14,824 nt of DNA from JAOUEE01 sp051011595 (lineage in GTDB: Bacteria; Actinomycetota; Acidimicrobiia; Acidimicrobiales; SHLQ01): contig JBPCTQ010000108.1 of assembly GCA_051011595.1 (NCBI GenBank), forward strand, positions 1 through 14,824, given 5' to 3'. The translations under genes were made by a program, and so were the position numbers. The notes under the pieces are model-generated. The model had not been told where the DNA came from. It saw nothing but the letters and a program-made list of their open reading frames with translations, and made no database searches. Below are positions 5,915 to 13,197 of the stretch, one piece after another. Each line of letters begins with the position of its first letter. Position 1 is the stretch's first letter.

Positions 5915-7219
5915 TCAGCCGGTGAAGGCGGCGACTTGCCGTCCGGCCAGGGCGACGATGTCACCCATGGCGATGTTGGCGTCGACCAGATGGAGACCCC
6001 AGTCCGGCGTGAGGTCGCCGGTGATGTCGTCGGTGCGGTTGTCGGCCGGGTCGCCGAGAACGGTGACTTCGAGATACGAGAACTCACCGTCGTCGACACA
6101 CCGAAGTTCGAGGAAGTCGGGATAGGTCACATAGGGGGTGGTGATCTCGTCGCCTGCGAATCCTTCGGCGTACGGCTCGGCCCCGGCGAAGTAGGGCTCG
6201 GAGCTGGGTCCCGAGCCGATGAGCTCGACCGGATCGACACAGGCCGCCACCTGACCGGGTTCGGACACTCGTCCGAAGAAGCTGGTGTCGGGGGGAGGCG
6301 CCGTGGATCGGAAGCTGGCATAGGACACCACACAACCCGTGTCGTCGGCCGTGGTGCACAACGCGACGTTGTCGAACCGACCGCCGACCACCTCACCCTG
6401 GGGCACCCCGACGCTCGACCCGAGGAGGTAGGCCGACACCAGGCGGTCCCGCAGCGCCGGCTCGTCGTCGATCTCGTCGGCAATCAGCCGTGTCAGCAGC
6501 CCCGAACCCTGGGAGTGCCCGATCAGGATGAAACCACGGTCGCCGTCGACCGAAGCGATGTACTGGCGAAACGAGTCGAGCACGTCGCCGTAGGCCACCT
6601 CGCGAGTGCCCTCTTCGGGCTCGTCGCCCACCGCGGTGTCGAAGAGCGAGGCCAGGGTGTTCTGCCGATAGATGGGCGCCCACAGGGCACAGTGGCGGTT
6701 GAGTCGGGCCGCCTGGTTGACGACCGCTTGGATTTCCTCGTTCTCGCCCGGTTCGAGATCGCTCAGATACCCCGGGTCGCGACTCACCGTGGGGTACACG
6801 TAGAAGCAGTCGACGGCTGGATCGGCGGCCGGCTCGTGGGGCACCAACTCGGTACTGCCGTCGTCGGCGACCGCGGTGGCGCTCAGATCGCGTCGGCACA
6901 CGTCGTCGTCGGCCAGGGGGTGACACAACCAGTTGGTGAGGTCGCCGTAGAGCTCACTCTGGTGATCGACGTAGTCGACAGGAAGCGAGGCAGGGCTCGG
7001 CTCCGTGGTGGTCGTGGTGTTGGGGGCGGCGGTTGTGGTGCTCGGCGTGGTCGACGGTGCCGGGTCATCTGCCGCGCTCGAGCCGGCTGCCTCGATGGTG
7101 GAGGAAGGCGCCGTGTCGTCGGACGAGGCGGTGTCGGACGACGAACAGCCTGCCGCCACCACAGCCACGGCCAGTCCCGCGGCGGTCAGACCCGACCGGA
7201 GGGTGCGTCGCCTCGTCAT
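5915..7219 (-). CDS. DUF3089 alpha/beta-hydrolase-like lipoprotein
   Basis: 434 residues. The N-terminus is a lipoprotein signal: MTRRR, a hydrophobic stretch, then the lipobox VVAAGC with Cys25 as the lipidated residue. A Ser/Thr/Pro-rich linker (about 26-78) leads to the folded domain, so the protein should hang from the outer face of the membrane. The domain matches DUF3089, a lipase/esterase-like family: DCFYVYPTVS (137-146), NRHCALWAPIYRQ (174-186), nucleophile elbow GHSQG (234-238, Ser236), YLLGSSVG (264-271), SYASF (299-303) and the C-terminal WGLHLVDANIAMGD (407-420), whose His410 is the likely catalytic histidine. The natural substrate is unknown; a surface lipid or ester is plausible. 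The ATG was chosen because it begins the lipoprotein signal, and a TAnnnT box sits 7 nt upstream. It is followed 55 bases later by the VanY fusion. Confidence 0.9.
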   Translation of the reverse strand: MTRRRTLRSGLTAAGLAVAVVAAGCSSSDTASSDDTAPSSTIEAAGSSAADDPAPSTTPSTTTAAPNTTTTTEPSPASLPVDYVDHQSELYGDLTNWLCHPLADDDVCRRDLSATAVADDGSTELVPHEPAADPAVDCFYVYPTVSRDPGYLSDLEPGENEEIQAVVNQAARLNRHCALWAPIYRQNTLASLFDTAVGDEPEEGTREVAYGDVLDSFRQYIASVDGDRGFILIGHSQGSGLLTRLIADEIDDEPALRDRLVSAYLLGSSVGVPQGEVVGGRFDNVALCTTADDTGCVVSYASFRSTAPPPDTSFFGRVSEPGQVAACVDPVELIGSGPSSEPYFAGAEPYAEGFAGDEITTPYVTYPDFLELRCVDDGEFSYLEVTVLGDPADNRTDDITGDLTPDWGLHLVDANIAMGDIVALAGRQVAAFTG

Positions 7220-7226
7220 GGCTGTG

Positions 7227-7256
7227 AGGTTAGCGATGAGCTGTGGTGGGTGACAG
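7227..7256 (-). promoter_or_regulatory. Promoter of the DUF3089 gene, leaderless type
   Basis: Minus-strand TAACCT (bases 7227-7232) ends exactly 7 nt before the ATG at 7219, so transcription should begin at the start codon. CTGTCA (7251-7256), 18 bp further upstream, matches TTGACA at 4 of 6 positions and resembles the TTGTCA of the M23 promoter. No Shine-Dalgarno sequence is present. Confidence 0.5.
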
Positions 7257-7266
7257 CATCGCCCTC

Positions 7267-7728
7267 GTGCCGGTGATGCTGGTCGTGAGCCACACCCAGA
7301 CGGGTGGAACCCGGGCATTGGTCGACGCCTTGGTGGCCGGCGCTCGCCACGACGACATCGACGATGTGACGGTGGTCGAAGTCGATGCGCTGGAGGCAAC
7401 GGTCGACCACGTGACGGGGAGCGACCTGGTGGTGCTGGCCACCCCCGAGAACTTCGGATACATGTCCGGGGCGCTCAAGGTCTTCCTGGATCGGGTGTAC
7501 TACCCGCTGCTCGAGCAGCAGGTTCGCCGGCCCTACCAACTGCTGGTCAAGGCCGGCAACGACGGATCCGGTGCGGTGTCGGCGGTGGAGCGGATCATCA
7601 GCGGGCTCGGCTGGCCCGTCGCTCGGCCACCGCTGCTGGTGGTCGGGAAGGTCGGTGCCGAACACTTGGAGGCAGCAACCGAGCTGGGACTGGAGTTGGG
7701 GGCCAGCCTCGATATGGGCCTGTTGTGA
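7267..7728 (+). CDS. Flavodoxin-like / NAD(P)H-dependent FMN reductase family protein
   Basis: About 153 residues with a flavodoxin fold. Members bind FMN and reduce quinones, flavins or other small molecules with NAD(P)H. Seen: first strand and phosphate loop MLVVSHTQTGGTRALVDAL, where SHTQTGGT cradles the FMN phosphate; DLVVLATPENFGYMSGALKVFLDRVYYPLL, the PEN(Y/F)xxMSGxLKxFxDR motif of the FMN_red group; and LLVKAGNDGSG, the third loop near the isoalloxazine ring. The start is uncertain: GTG 7243, GTG 7246, GTG 7267 and ATG 7276 are in frame. I use 7267 because the first strand begins four residues later and a weak CAGCAT box lies 7 nt upstream. Cytosolic. It is 21 bases ahead of menB but menB seems to have its own promoter. 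A quinone-related role is suggestive only. Confidence 0.8.
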   Translation: MPVMLVVSHTQTGGTRALVDALVAGARHDDIDDVTVVEVDALEATVDHVTGSDLVVLATPENFGYMSGALKVFLDRVYYPLLEQQVRRPYQLLVKAGNDGSGAVSAVERIISGLGWPVARPPLLVVGKVGAEHLEAATELGLELGASLDMGLL

Positions 7729-7736
7729 CCGGTCCG

Positions 7737-7742
7737 TAGTAT
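7737..7742 (+). promoter_or_regulatory. -10 box of menB, leaderless type
   Basis: TAGTAT, the best -10 in the window, ends exactly 7 nt before the menB ATG at 7750, in the 21-base gap after the flavodoxin gene. There is no Shine-Dalgarno sequence in the gap. This implies menB can be transcribed by itself as a leaderless message even though it directly follows a gene on the same strand. No -35 found. Confidence 0.5.
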
Positions 7743-7749
7743 TCGGCCC

Positions 7750-8649
7750 ATGGTCTCCGACACGTTCGACCCCGACGCCTGGACCGAAGTCGACGGCTTC
7801 GACTTCACCGACATCACCTACCACCGCAGCCGCGCCGGTGGCACGGTCAGGGTGGCGTTCGATCGACCCGAAGTGCGCAACGCCTTCCGGCCGCGCACCG
7901 TCGACGAGCTGCACCGGGCCCTCGACCACGCCCGCATGGCCACCGACGTGGGAACTATCCTCCTGACCGGCAACGGACCGTCGCCTCGCGACGGAGGCTG
8001 GGCCTTCTGTTCGGGTGGAGACCAGCGAATTCGGGGGCGAGACGGCTACCGCTACGCCGACGACGAGTCGGCCGAGAGCATCGATCCGGCCCGCACCGGG
8101 CGGTTGCACATCCTCGAGGTGCAGCGTCTCATTCGCATCATGCCCAAGGTGGTGATCTGTGTGGTGCCGGGCTGGGCAGTGGGCGGGGGACACAGCCTGC
8201 ACGTGGTGAGCGACCTCACCCTGGCCAGCGCCGAACACGCCGTGTTCAAGCAGACCGACACCGACGTGGCGAGCTTCGACGGCGGCTACGGGTCGGCGTA
8301 CCTGGCCCGTCAGGTCGGTCAGAAGTTCGCCCGCGAGATCTTCTTCCTGGGCCGGTCCTACACCGCCCAACAGGCCCACGAGATGGGCATGGTGAACGCC
8401 GTCGTCGCCCACGCCGACCTCGAGACGACTGCGCTCGAGTGGGCCGACGAGATCAACGCCAAGAGCCCTACCGGCCAGCGCATGGTGAAGTTCGCCCTCA
8501 ACCTGGTCGACGACGGCCTGATGGGTCAGCAGGTCTTCGCCGGCGAAGCCACCCGCCTGGCCTACATGACCGACGAGGCCCAGGAGGGGCGCGACGCCTT
8601 TCTGGAGAAGCGGGCCCCGGACTGGACCGACTACCCGTATCACTTCTGA
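7750..8649 (+). CDS. menB: 1,4-dihydroxy-2-naphthoyl-CoA synthase (MenB)
   Basis: 299 residues, the length of mycobacterial-type MenB. It closes the second ring of menaquinone by an intramolecular Claisen condensation of O-succinylbenzoyl-CoA, in the cytosol. Seen: RPEVRNAFRPRTVDEL (39-54), FCSGGDQ (86-92, first oxyanion hole), VVPGWAVGGGHSLHVVSDL (138-156, second oxyanion hole), then QTDTDVASFDGGYGSAYLARQVGQKFAREIFF. Asp170, Ser175 and Asp177 match Asp185, Ser190 and Asp192 of the M. tuberculosis enzyme, and Tyr272 matches its Tyr287, all with the same offset of 15. The C-terminal EGRDAFLEKRAPDW and the YPYHF end are typical. All key residues are present, so it should be functional. The neighbouring genes are not other men genes. 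Near-certain identification. Confidence 0.97.
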   Translation: MVSDTFDPDAWTEVDGFDFTDITYHRSRAGGTVRVAFDRPEVRNAFRPRTVDELHRALDHARMATDVGTILLTGNGPSPRDGGWAFCSGGDQRIRGRDGYRYADDESAESIDPARTGRLHILEVQRLIRIMPKVVICVVPGWAVGGGHSLHVVSDLTLASAEHAVFKQTDTDVASFDGGYGSAYLARQVGQKFAREIFFLGRSYTAQQAHEMGMVNAVVAHADLETTALEWADEINAKSPTGQRMVKFALNLVDDGLMGQQVFAGEATRLAYMTDEAQEGRDAFLEKRAPDWTDYPYHF

Positions 8650-8698
8650 TCGCGCCGCTGTCGTCGACGGTTGCTCCGGCGACGCCGCAGCCCAGGTG

Positions 8699-8714
8699 CC
8701 GACCCGTTGGTCGG
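8699..8714. other. Perfect 6-bp hairpin upstream of the BNR_4 gene
   Basis: CCGACC (8699-8704), loop CGTT, GGTCGG (8709-8714). It lies 50 bases past the menB stop and 10 bases before the proposed -10 of the next gene, covering its -35 position. It may end menB transcription or bind a regulator of the BNR_4 gene. No T-tract. Confidence 0.35.
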
Positions 8715-8723
8715 GCGCGGCTC

Positions 8724-8729
8724 TACCGT
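8724..8729 (+). promoter_or_regulatory. -10 box of the BNR_4 gene, leaderless type
   Basis: TACCGT (TAnnnT). It ends 4 nt before one ATG (8734) and exactly 7 nt before the next (8737). The 7-nt spacing seen at three other genes of this window favours 8737 as the start. No Shine-Dalgarno sequence. Confidence 0.42.
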
Positions 8730-8736
8730 GAGCATG

Positions 8737-9972
8737 ATGGAGCCACCCCATCCGCCCGCCGAGCGAACGTGGCTGCGGGTGATGGTGGTCGTGGCCCTGG
8801 TCGGCGCCTTGGTGGGTGCGGCCGTGTGGTGGGACCCACGGGGCGAGGACGCACGTGACGTCGACACTCGCAACGGGCGGGCGTTCATCCAGGACAATCT
8901 CTGGTCGACGGCGACCGATCGGCTGGCGATCTGGGTCGGCGACGGAGGCCAACCGGTACTGGGGGTCCGTTCGGACTCCGGCCCCTGGACCACGACCGAC
9001 CTGGGTGAGATCGAAGGAAACCCGCTCGACTCCCCCACCGAGGACGACAACCACAACGTGTACGCCGTGGCCGGCGATCCGTTGGGCCACATCCATGTCA
9101 TGGGGAACATGCACGGTGACCGCCTGCGGTACATCCGTACGGCAGAACCGGGCCGGACCGATCGTTGGATCGAACCGCCGATGGGCGGGGCCAACCAGTC
9201 GGTGACCTATCCCGCACTCGTCGGGTTGCCCGACGGCACCGTGCTCTTCTTCCGGCGGGAAGGCACCGTCGGCTTGGCCCAGACGCTGCTCGACCGACTG
9301 GCACCCGGATCTGAAGACTGGGAACACATCGGGCCGGTCATCGACGGCCGGCCCAGCGATGAGAGTGCCTATCTGCAGCATGTGGCCGTGGACCCTGATA
9401 CGGGCACCGTGCATGTCGGCTTCTTGTGGCGCCAGGGCCGCGGCACCATCCGCAACAACGATGTCAGCTACATGCGCTCCGACGACGGGGGCACCAGCTG
9501 GACCACCAGTGCCGGGGCCCCGCTCACCTTGCCCGTGCTCCACGACTCGGCCGAGGTCGTGGTGGACACACCCCGGCGCGACGCCGACCTGCTCAACAAC
9601 GGGGGCATGGTGGTGGCCGCCGACGGCAATCCCCACATGGTGTTCGCGGGGCGGGCCGAAGTCCTCCACGTGTGGTTCGACGGCACCACCTGGCACACCG
9701 ACACTCCGATTCCGGCCTTTCGGGCCAACCGGCCCGCTGCTGCTCGTGGCGCCGACGGTTCGGTGTGGGCCATCGGGGTCAGGGGGACCCGCATCACCGC
9801 CCTCCAGGTGTATCCCGATGTGGGAGGTGAGGTGGTGGCCGGCACCGCACCACGCGGCTGGGAGGCCACCTACGACACCCAGGCCCACCAGCAGTCCGAC
9901 CGGGTCGAGATCCTGGTGGTCGGAGCCGACGATGAGCCGGTCATCGAGACCCTCGACCTGCCCGGGGGCTGA
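8737..9972 (+). CDS. Membrane-anchored BNR_4-family beta-propeller protein (PL24/PL25 lyase-like)
   Basis: 411 residues. A short cytosolic N-terminus and one membrane helix (about 15-32) put the rest outside the cell. The outer part is a seven-bladed-propeller type domain of the BNR_4 family. Seen: NHNVYAVAGDPLGHIHVMGNMH (105-126), where blade D(D/N)HN...H.H.F..MH carries His106 and His126; RLRYIRT (129-135); TYPALVGLPDGTVLFFRREG (157-176, the TYP.F..L.DG.L.FF.R.G signature with Tyr158 and Arg174); MRSDDGGTSWTT (Asp-box); and MVVAADGNPHMVF. Some BNR_4 members are ulvan-type polysaccharide lyases with a His/His/Tyr/Arg active site of similar arrangement; others have no known activity. No catalytic claim can be firm. 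The ATG at 8737 is preferred over 8734 because of promoter spacing. It converges with pyrE, 15 bases apart. Confidence 0.75.
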   Translation: MEPPHPPAERTWLRVMVVVALVGALVGAAVWWDPRGEDARDVDTRNGRAFIQDNLWSTATDRLAIWVGDGGQPVLGVRSDSGPWTTTDLGEIEGNPLDSPTEDDNHNVYAVAGDPLGHIHVMGNMHGDRLRYIRTAEPGRTDRWIEPPMGGANQSVTYPALVGLPDGTVLFFRREGTVGLAQTLLDRLAPGSEDWEHIGPVIDGRPSDESAYLQHVAVDPDTGTVHVGFLWRQGRGTIRNNDVSYMRSDDGGTSWTTSAGAPLTLPVLHDSAEVVVDTPRRDADLLNNGGMVVAADGNPHMVFAGRAEVLHVWFDGTTWHTDTPIPAFRANRPAAARGADGSVWAIGVRGTRITALQVYPDVGGEVVAGTAPRGWEATYDTQAHQQSDRVEILVVGADDEPVIETLDLPGG

Positions 9973-9987
9973 TGGCCGGACGGTCGT

Positions 9988-10515
9988 TCAGAGTGTCAGA
10001 TCGTCGCTGGTGAACAGGGCCCGAAGGTCGAGCCCGATATCGGCCAGGGTCTGTGCGCCACCCTGCTGGCGGTCGATCACACACAGCACGGTCGAGACCA
10101 CGGCCCCTCGTTCGCGTAGATCGGTGGTGGATGCCTCCACCTGTCCCCCGGTGGTGACCACGTCCTCCACCACGGTGACCTGGTGGCCCTCGATGGCCGA
10201 CCCCTCGGCCAAGCGGGCCGTGCCGTAGTCCTTGGCCTGTTTGCGCACGAAGGCGGCCGGAATCCCGGTGGCCAAAGACAGCGCGGTGGCCACCGGCACA
10301 CCGCCCAGCTCGAGCCCGGCCAACACATCGGTGTCGGCGGGCACCAGCGGAATCATGTGTTGAGCGACCGCGGCCAGCAACTCGGGGTCGGATTCGAACT
10401 GGTACTTGTCGAAGTAGGTGGTGGCGGTGAGGCCCGAACGCAGTCGAAAATGACCGCTCAGCTGGGCCGCGTGCCCCACCCTTCGGGCCAACTCGGCATG
10501 GGTGGGATTGCTCAT
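9988..10515 (-). CDS. pyrE: Orotate phosphoribosyltransferase (OPRT)
   Basis: 175 residues, the short bacterial/archaeal form. It joins orotate to PRPP to give orotidine 5'-phosphate in pyrimidine synthesis, in the cytosol. Seen: GHFRLRSGLTATTYFDKY (21-38), matching the F.L.SG..S.yYfD(K/C) start of the family; LELGGVPVATALS (68-80); RKQAKDYGTA (91-100), the mobile RK..K.YG loop whose Lys and Arg contact PRPP; and VTVVEDVVTTGGQV (113-126), the PRPP-binding motif. The ATG overlaps the stop of the preceding hydrolase gene by 4 bp (ATGA), so it is translationally coupled and last in a five-gene operon, not with other pyr genes. Some short PyrE-like proteins use other bases; the Tyr-Phe-Asp-Lys segment favours orotate. 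Confidence 0.92.
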   Translation of the reverse strand: MSNPTHAELARRVGHAAQLSGHFRLRSGLTATTYFDKYQFESDPELLAAVAQHMIPLVPADTDVLAGLELGGVPVATALSLATGIPAAFVRKQAKDYGTARLAEGSAIEGHQVTVVEDVVTTGGQVEASTTDLRERGAVVSTVLCVIDRQQGGAQTLADIGLDLRALFTSDDLTL

Positions 10516-11294
10516 CCGTCGCCGAGGAACTCGATGATGGCGGGCCAGGCCGACGGGTCCTGGAGCAGGAACAGATGGCCGCCGTCGCAGAAGTGCAGCC
10601 GGGCCTCTGGGATACGACCGGCGATGGCGTCGAGGTTGGCCGGCGGAGAGATGCCGTCGTAGCGGCCCCCGATGACCAGGGTGGGTGTCTCGACGGCTTC
10701 AAGGTGGTCCCAGACGTCGTGTTCACCGCGGGCTTCGAGCTGCCCCCATTCTCCATTGGTCAGAGAGTGGGCCTGGGCCGACTGCTGTTCCATGAAGGCC
10801 CGCAAGCCGGTGACATCGTCGGGGGAGTCGGCGTCGTAGCGCGTGTCCATGAGCAGCATGCGCCGGGGTGTGGCCTCGGTCGGTTCCATTCGGGCCAGCG
10901 CCAGCAGGTCGGCGGAGCTCCCACCGGCTCCACCCGCTGAGGTGCAGGCCAGCACCAGCCGGTCGACCCGTTCGGGGTGTCGGACCACCAGGTTCTGGGC
11001 CACCATGCCGCCGAACGAGATACCCAGCACAGCGGCGCGGTCCCAGCCGAGATGGTCGAGCAGGCCGGCGGCATCGTCGGCGTAGTCGGCCATGGAATAC
11101 GGCCGAGCCGGCTGGGTGGTCTGCCCCAGGCCCCGTTGGTCGTAGTAGCAGCACGAGAAATGGTCGTTGAGCGGCCAGATCTGGGGGGCCGAGGTACGCA
11201 GATCGCCACCGGTGCCCGAGATGATCAGCAGCGGTGGACCATCGCCGTATTGCTCGTAGTAGACGTCGAGCTGGCCGATGGACGCGAAGGGCAC
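10512..11294 (-). CDS. Alpha/beta hydrolase, serine type
   Basis: 260 residues, a single alpha/beta-hydrolase domain. Seen: IISGTGG (24-30) in the oxyanion-hole position where HG.. is common; YYDQRGLGQTTQP (50-62), the typical D.RG.G.S motif; the nucleophile elbow GISFGG (91-96, Ser93); GGRYDGISPP (209-218, acid Asp213); and GGHLFLL (238-244, His240). The triad is complete, so it should be an active esterase, lactonase or C-C hydrolase; the substrate is unknown. No signal peptide. The GTG at 11294 was used because the family N-terminus (F.S..G.L.VYYE..G.G) starts there; the previous gene ends 11 nt upstream. It overlaps pyrE by 4 bp at its end. The relatives recalled by sequence are the 3-oxoadipate enol-lactonase-like group, but nothing in the context confirms that. 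Confidence 0.88.
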   Translation of the reverse strand: MPFASIGQLDVYYEQYGDGPPLLIISGTGGDLRTSAPQIWPLNDHFSCCYYDQRGLGQTTQPARPYSMADYADDAAGLLDHLGWDRAAVLGISFGGMVAQNLVVRHPERVDRLVLACTSAGGAGGSSADLLALARMEPTEATPRRMLLMDTRYDADSPDDVTGLRAFMEQQSAQAHSLTNGEWGQLEARGEHDVWDHLEAVETPTLVIGGRYDGISPPANLDAIAGRIPEARLHFCDGGHLFLLQDPSAWPAIIEFLGDG

Positions 11295-11305
11295 GATTGC
11301 CGAGG

Positions 11306-11989
11306 TTAGTCGTCGAGATCGGTCGGTTCGGCCGGGGCCGAGCGGTTGACGGCAGCCCGTCGGCGCCGGATGAACACCACGGTCAACACGGTCAGCCCGA
11401 TGAGGAGCCCGGGTCGGTCAGCCAGGGCGCTGAACAACGAGCCACCCACGGTGACGATCAGGATGATGCCGGGGATGATGCCGATGGCGGTGCCGATGAG
11501 AAACGGTGGCCACCGCACCTGTGACACCCCGAGCAGCCAGTCGGCGGGGGGGAGCTGGCCGGTGGCGACCCGCAGCAGCGTGACTTCCTTGAGCCCACCG
11601 TGGGCCAGTCGTTCGTCGTATTGGGCGATCGACGGCGGGATGCGTTTCTGCACCCACTCGCGGGCCACGAACCGGGCGAAACCGAAAGCGATGCTGCTGG
11701 CTCCCATGTTGCCCAGCCACGACAGACCCATGGCCACCGGCCACGGCCAGATGAGCGACGCGGGAACCATGAAGACCGCTCCGGGCACGCCCCAGGGCTG
11801 GAGGGCCCACATCATCAACACGAAAACGATAGGGCCCACCGCGCCGCTCTCGGTGAAGAACTCCTCGACCCGGTCGCCGTCGGTGACGAAGTCGACGCCG
11901 CCGGCGACCACGAAGACGATGGCGGCCGCGACGATGGTCACCACCACCAGCAGGCGCAGCTGCAGCGTTCGGTCGGTGAATGGCCTCAC
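11306..11989 (-). CDS. VTT/DedA-like (TVP38/TMEM64) membrane protein
   Basis: 227 residues, integral membrane. Hydrophobic segments: about 11-30, 50-64, 70-108 (re-entrant plus helix), 161-188 and 193-207. The middle resembles the VTT (SNARE-associated/DedA) domain: VPGAVFMVPASLIWPWPVAMGLSW, GNMGASSIAFGFARFVAR (93-110), then LLRVATGQLPPADWLLGVSQVRWPPFLIGTAIGIIPG (138-174), which matches the R..P..P....NY..G pattern in degenerate form. Bacterial relatives act as lipid scramblases or affect envelope homeostasis; TVP38-type members are poorly known. The GTG start is supported by a 4-bp GTGA overlap with the MFS stop; a longer open frame upstream runs antiparallel in another frame of the MFS gene and is not coding. 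The tail after 207 is Arg-rich and then acidic, cytosolic by the positive-inside rule. The next gene follows after 11 nt. Confidence 0.85.
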   Translation of the reverse strand: MRPFTDRTLQLRLLVVVTIVAAAIVFVVAGGVDFVTDGDRVEEFFTESGAVGPIVFVLMMWALQPWGVPGAVFMVPASLIWPWPVAMGLSWLGNMGASSIAFGFARFVAREWVQKRIPPSIAQYDERLAHGGLKEVTLLRVATGQLPPADWLLGVSQVRWPPFLIGTAIGIIPGIILIVTVGGSLFSALADRPGLLIGLTVLTVVFIRRRRAAVNRSAPAEPTDLDD

Positions 11990-13197
11990 GATGTCACCGG
12001 GGTGCGGTCGGGGCGGTCGGTGTGGAGGCCGGCGACCGGCGCCATGAACGGAGAGTGCAGCAACACCAGCGCGCCCAGCGCCCCGGCCGTGATGGCCAGG
12101 TACATGACCGTGTAGCCCGACGCAGCGGCGACGAAACCGAGGGCCAGGGCACCGGCTGAGTTGGCCAGGTCGCCGAAGGTGGTGATCGTCGACACCACCC
12201 GTGCTCGGTCCTCGTCGTCGGCGGAATCGGCCCCGATGAGCACCAGCAGGGGCACGTTGTAGGCCAACCCCACGGCGGTGACGAAGGCGCCGACGTAGAG
12301 CCAGGCGACCGACGGGGCCAACGCCAAGATGGTGGTGCCCACTGCCACCACGGCGAAGGCCGCGGTGGCCAGGTGCATCCGGTTGGCCTGGTCGAGCAGA
12401 CGACCGCCAACGGCCCGCATGACCAGGGTGGTGCCCGAGTAGGTGAGCAGGATCCAGCGCACCGAGGTGACCCCCATCGATTCTGCGTATGGCGTGATGA
12501 AGCCGTTGAATCCGATGAAGGTCATGAAGACCAGCAGGTTCATCACACCGATTCGGGCGGCGATGGGATGGAAGAGACTGCGAAGTCCGTCGAATCGTGG
12601 CTCGATGCCGTCGGGTCGGGTCTCGGGCAACACCGATGCGGCCAGCGCACAGAACACGCCCAGGCCGGCAGCTACCGCGAACGTGGCGGTGAATCCTCGT
12701 TCTTCGAGCAACCACTCCCCCAGCACCGGGCCGATCGCGAATCCGATGAACACCGCGGTGCTGAACGTGGCGAACACGGTGCCTCGACGCGAAGCCGGGG
12801 CCAGCTCGGTGGCCACGGTGGCCTGGCTCACGTACATGAGCGATGCCGCCATACCCATGGCGACCCGCACGGCCACCAGCGCCCACAGTCCGGTTTCGGC
12901 GGCCGGGACGTGGAGGAGCTGCAGGGCGGCGATCACCAGTGCACCGGCCACCATTGTGGGGCGCCGGCCATACCGATCGCTGAGGTAGCCCACGAAGGGG
13001 CGGACGGCGAGCATGCCCAGGGCCAACGAGCCGAAGGCCACCCCGATGGCTGATTCGGTGCCGCCGATCTCCTGTTCGACCAGTCGGGGGAGTACGGGGA
13101 AGCTGATGCCGGCCACCGCGAAGTAGCCGATGCCGGCGGCCAGCAGGATCGCGACCTGGCCCGTGGGGACGGCGTCTCGGGCCGCGGGTTCGGTCAT
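11986..13197 (-). CDS. MFS transporter, drug/metabolite exporter-like
   Basis: 403 residues, about 12 predicted membrane helices, the usual major facilitator length. Seen: FPVLPRLVEQEIGGTESAIGVAFGSLALGMLAVRPFVGYLSDRYGRRP, where GYLSDRYGRRP (70-80) is motif A in loop 2-3; RVAMGMAASLMYVSQATVATELAPASRRGTVFA in helices 4-5; FIGFAIGPVLGEWL (about 155-170), like motif C of exporters; and an acidic/basic central loop (PETRPDGIEPRFDGLRSLF). The second half has SVRWILLTYSGTTLVMRAVGGRLLDQANR as a weaker repeat of motif A. Motif C suggests proton-driven export rather than uptake; the substrate is unknown. The ATG overlaps the upstream hydrolase stop by 4 bp (ATGA) and the stop overlaps the VTT gene start by 4 bp, so three genes are coupled in a row. 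Confidence 0.93.
   Translation of the reverse strand: MTEPAARDAVPTGQVAILLAAGIGYFAVAGISFPVLPRLVEQEIGGTESAIGVAFGSLALGMLAVRPFVGYLSDRYGRRPTMVAGALVIAALQLLHVPAAETGLWALVAVRVAMGMAASLMYVSQATVATELAPASRRGTVFATFSTAVFIGFAIGPVLGEWLLEERGFTATFAVAAGLGVFCALAASVLPETRPDGIEPRFDGLRSLFHPIAARIGVMNLLVFMTFIGFNGFITPYAESMGVTSVRWILLTYSGTTLVMRAVGGRLLDQANRMHLATAAFAVVAVGTTILALAPSVAWLYVGAFVTAVGLAYNVPLLVLIGADSADDEDRARVVSTITTFGDLANSAGALALGFVAAASGYTVMYLAITAGALGALVLLHSPFMAPVAGLHTDRPDRTPVTS

Noticed and set aside
5888..7276. A 462-codon open frame on + opposite the DUF3089 gene
   Set aside because: The minus strand has a lipobox, GHSQG and the other DUF3089 motifs; the + product shows only mirrored composition.
7216..9888. A very long open frame (890 codons) on the minus strand
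   Set aside because: It lies antisense to the flavodoxin gene, menB and the BNR_4 gene, all with clear family motifs. Its product has no recognisable domain and is His/Gly/Val/Arg-rich, as expected from a mirrored high-GC codon pattern.
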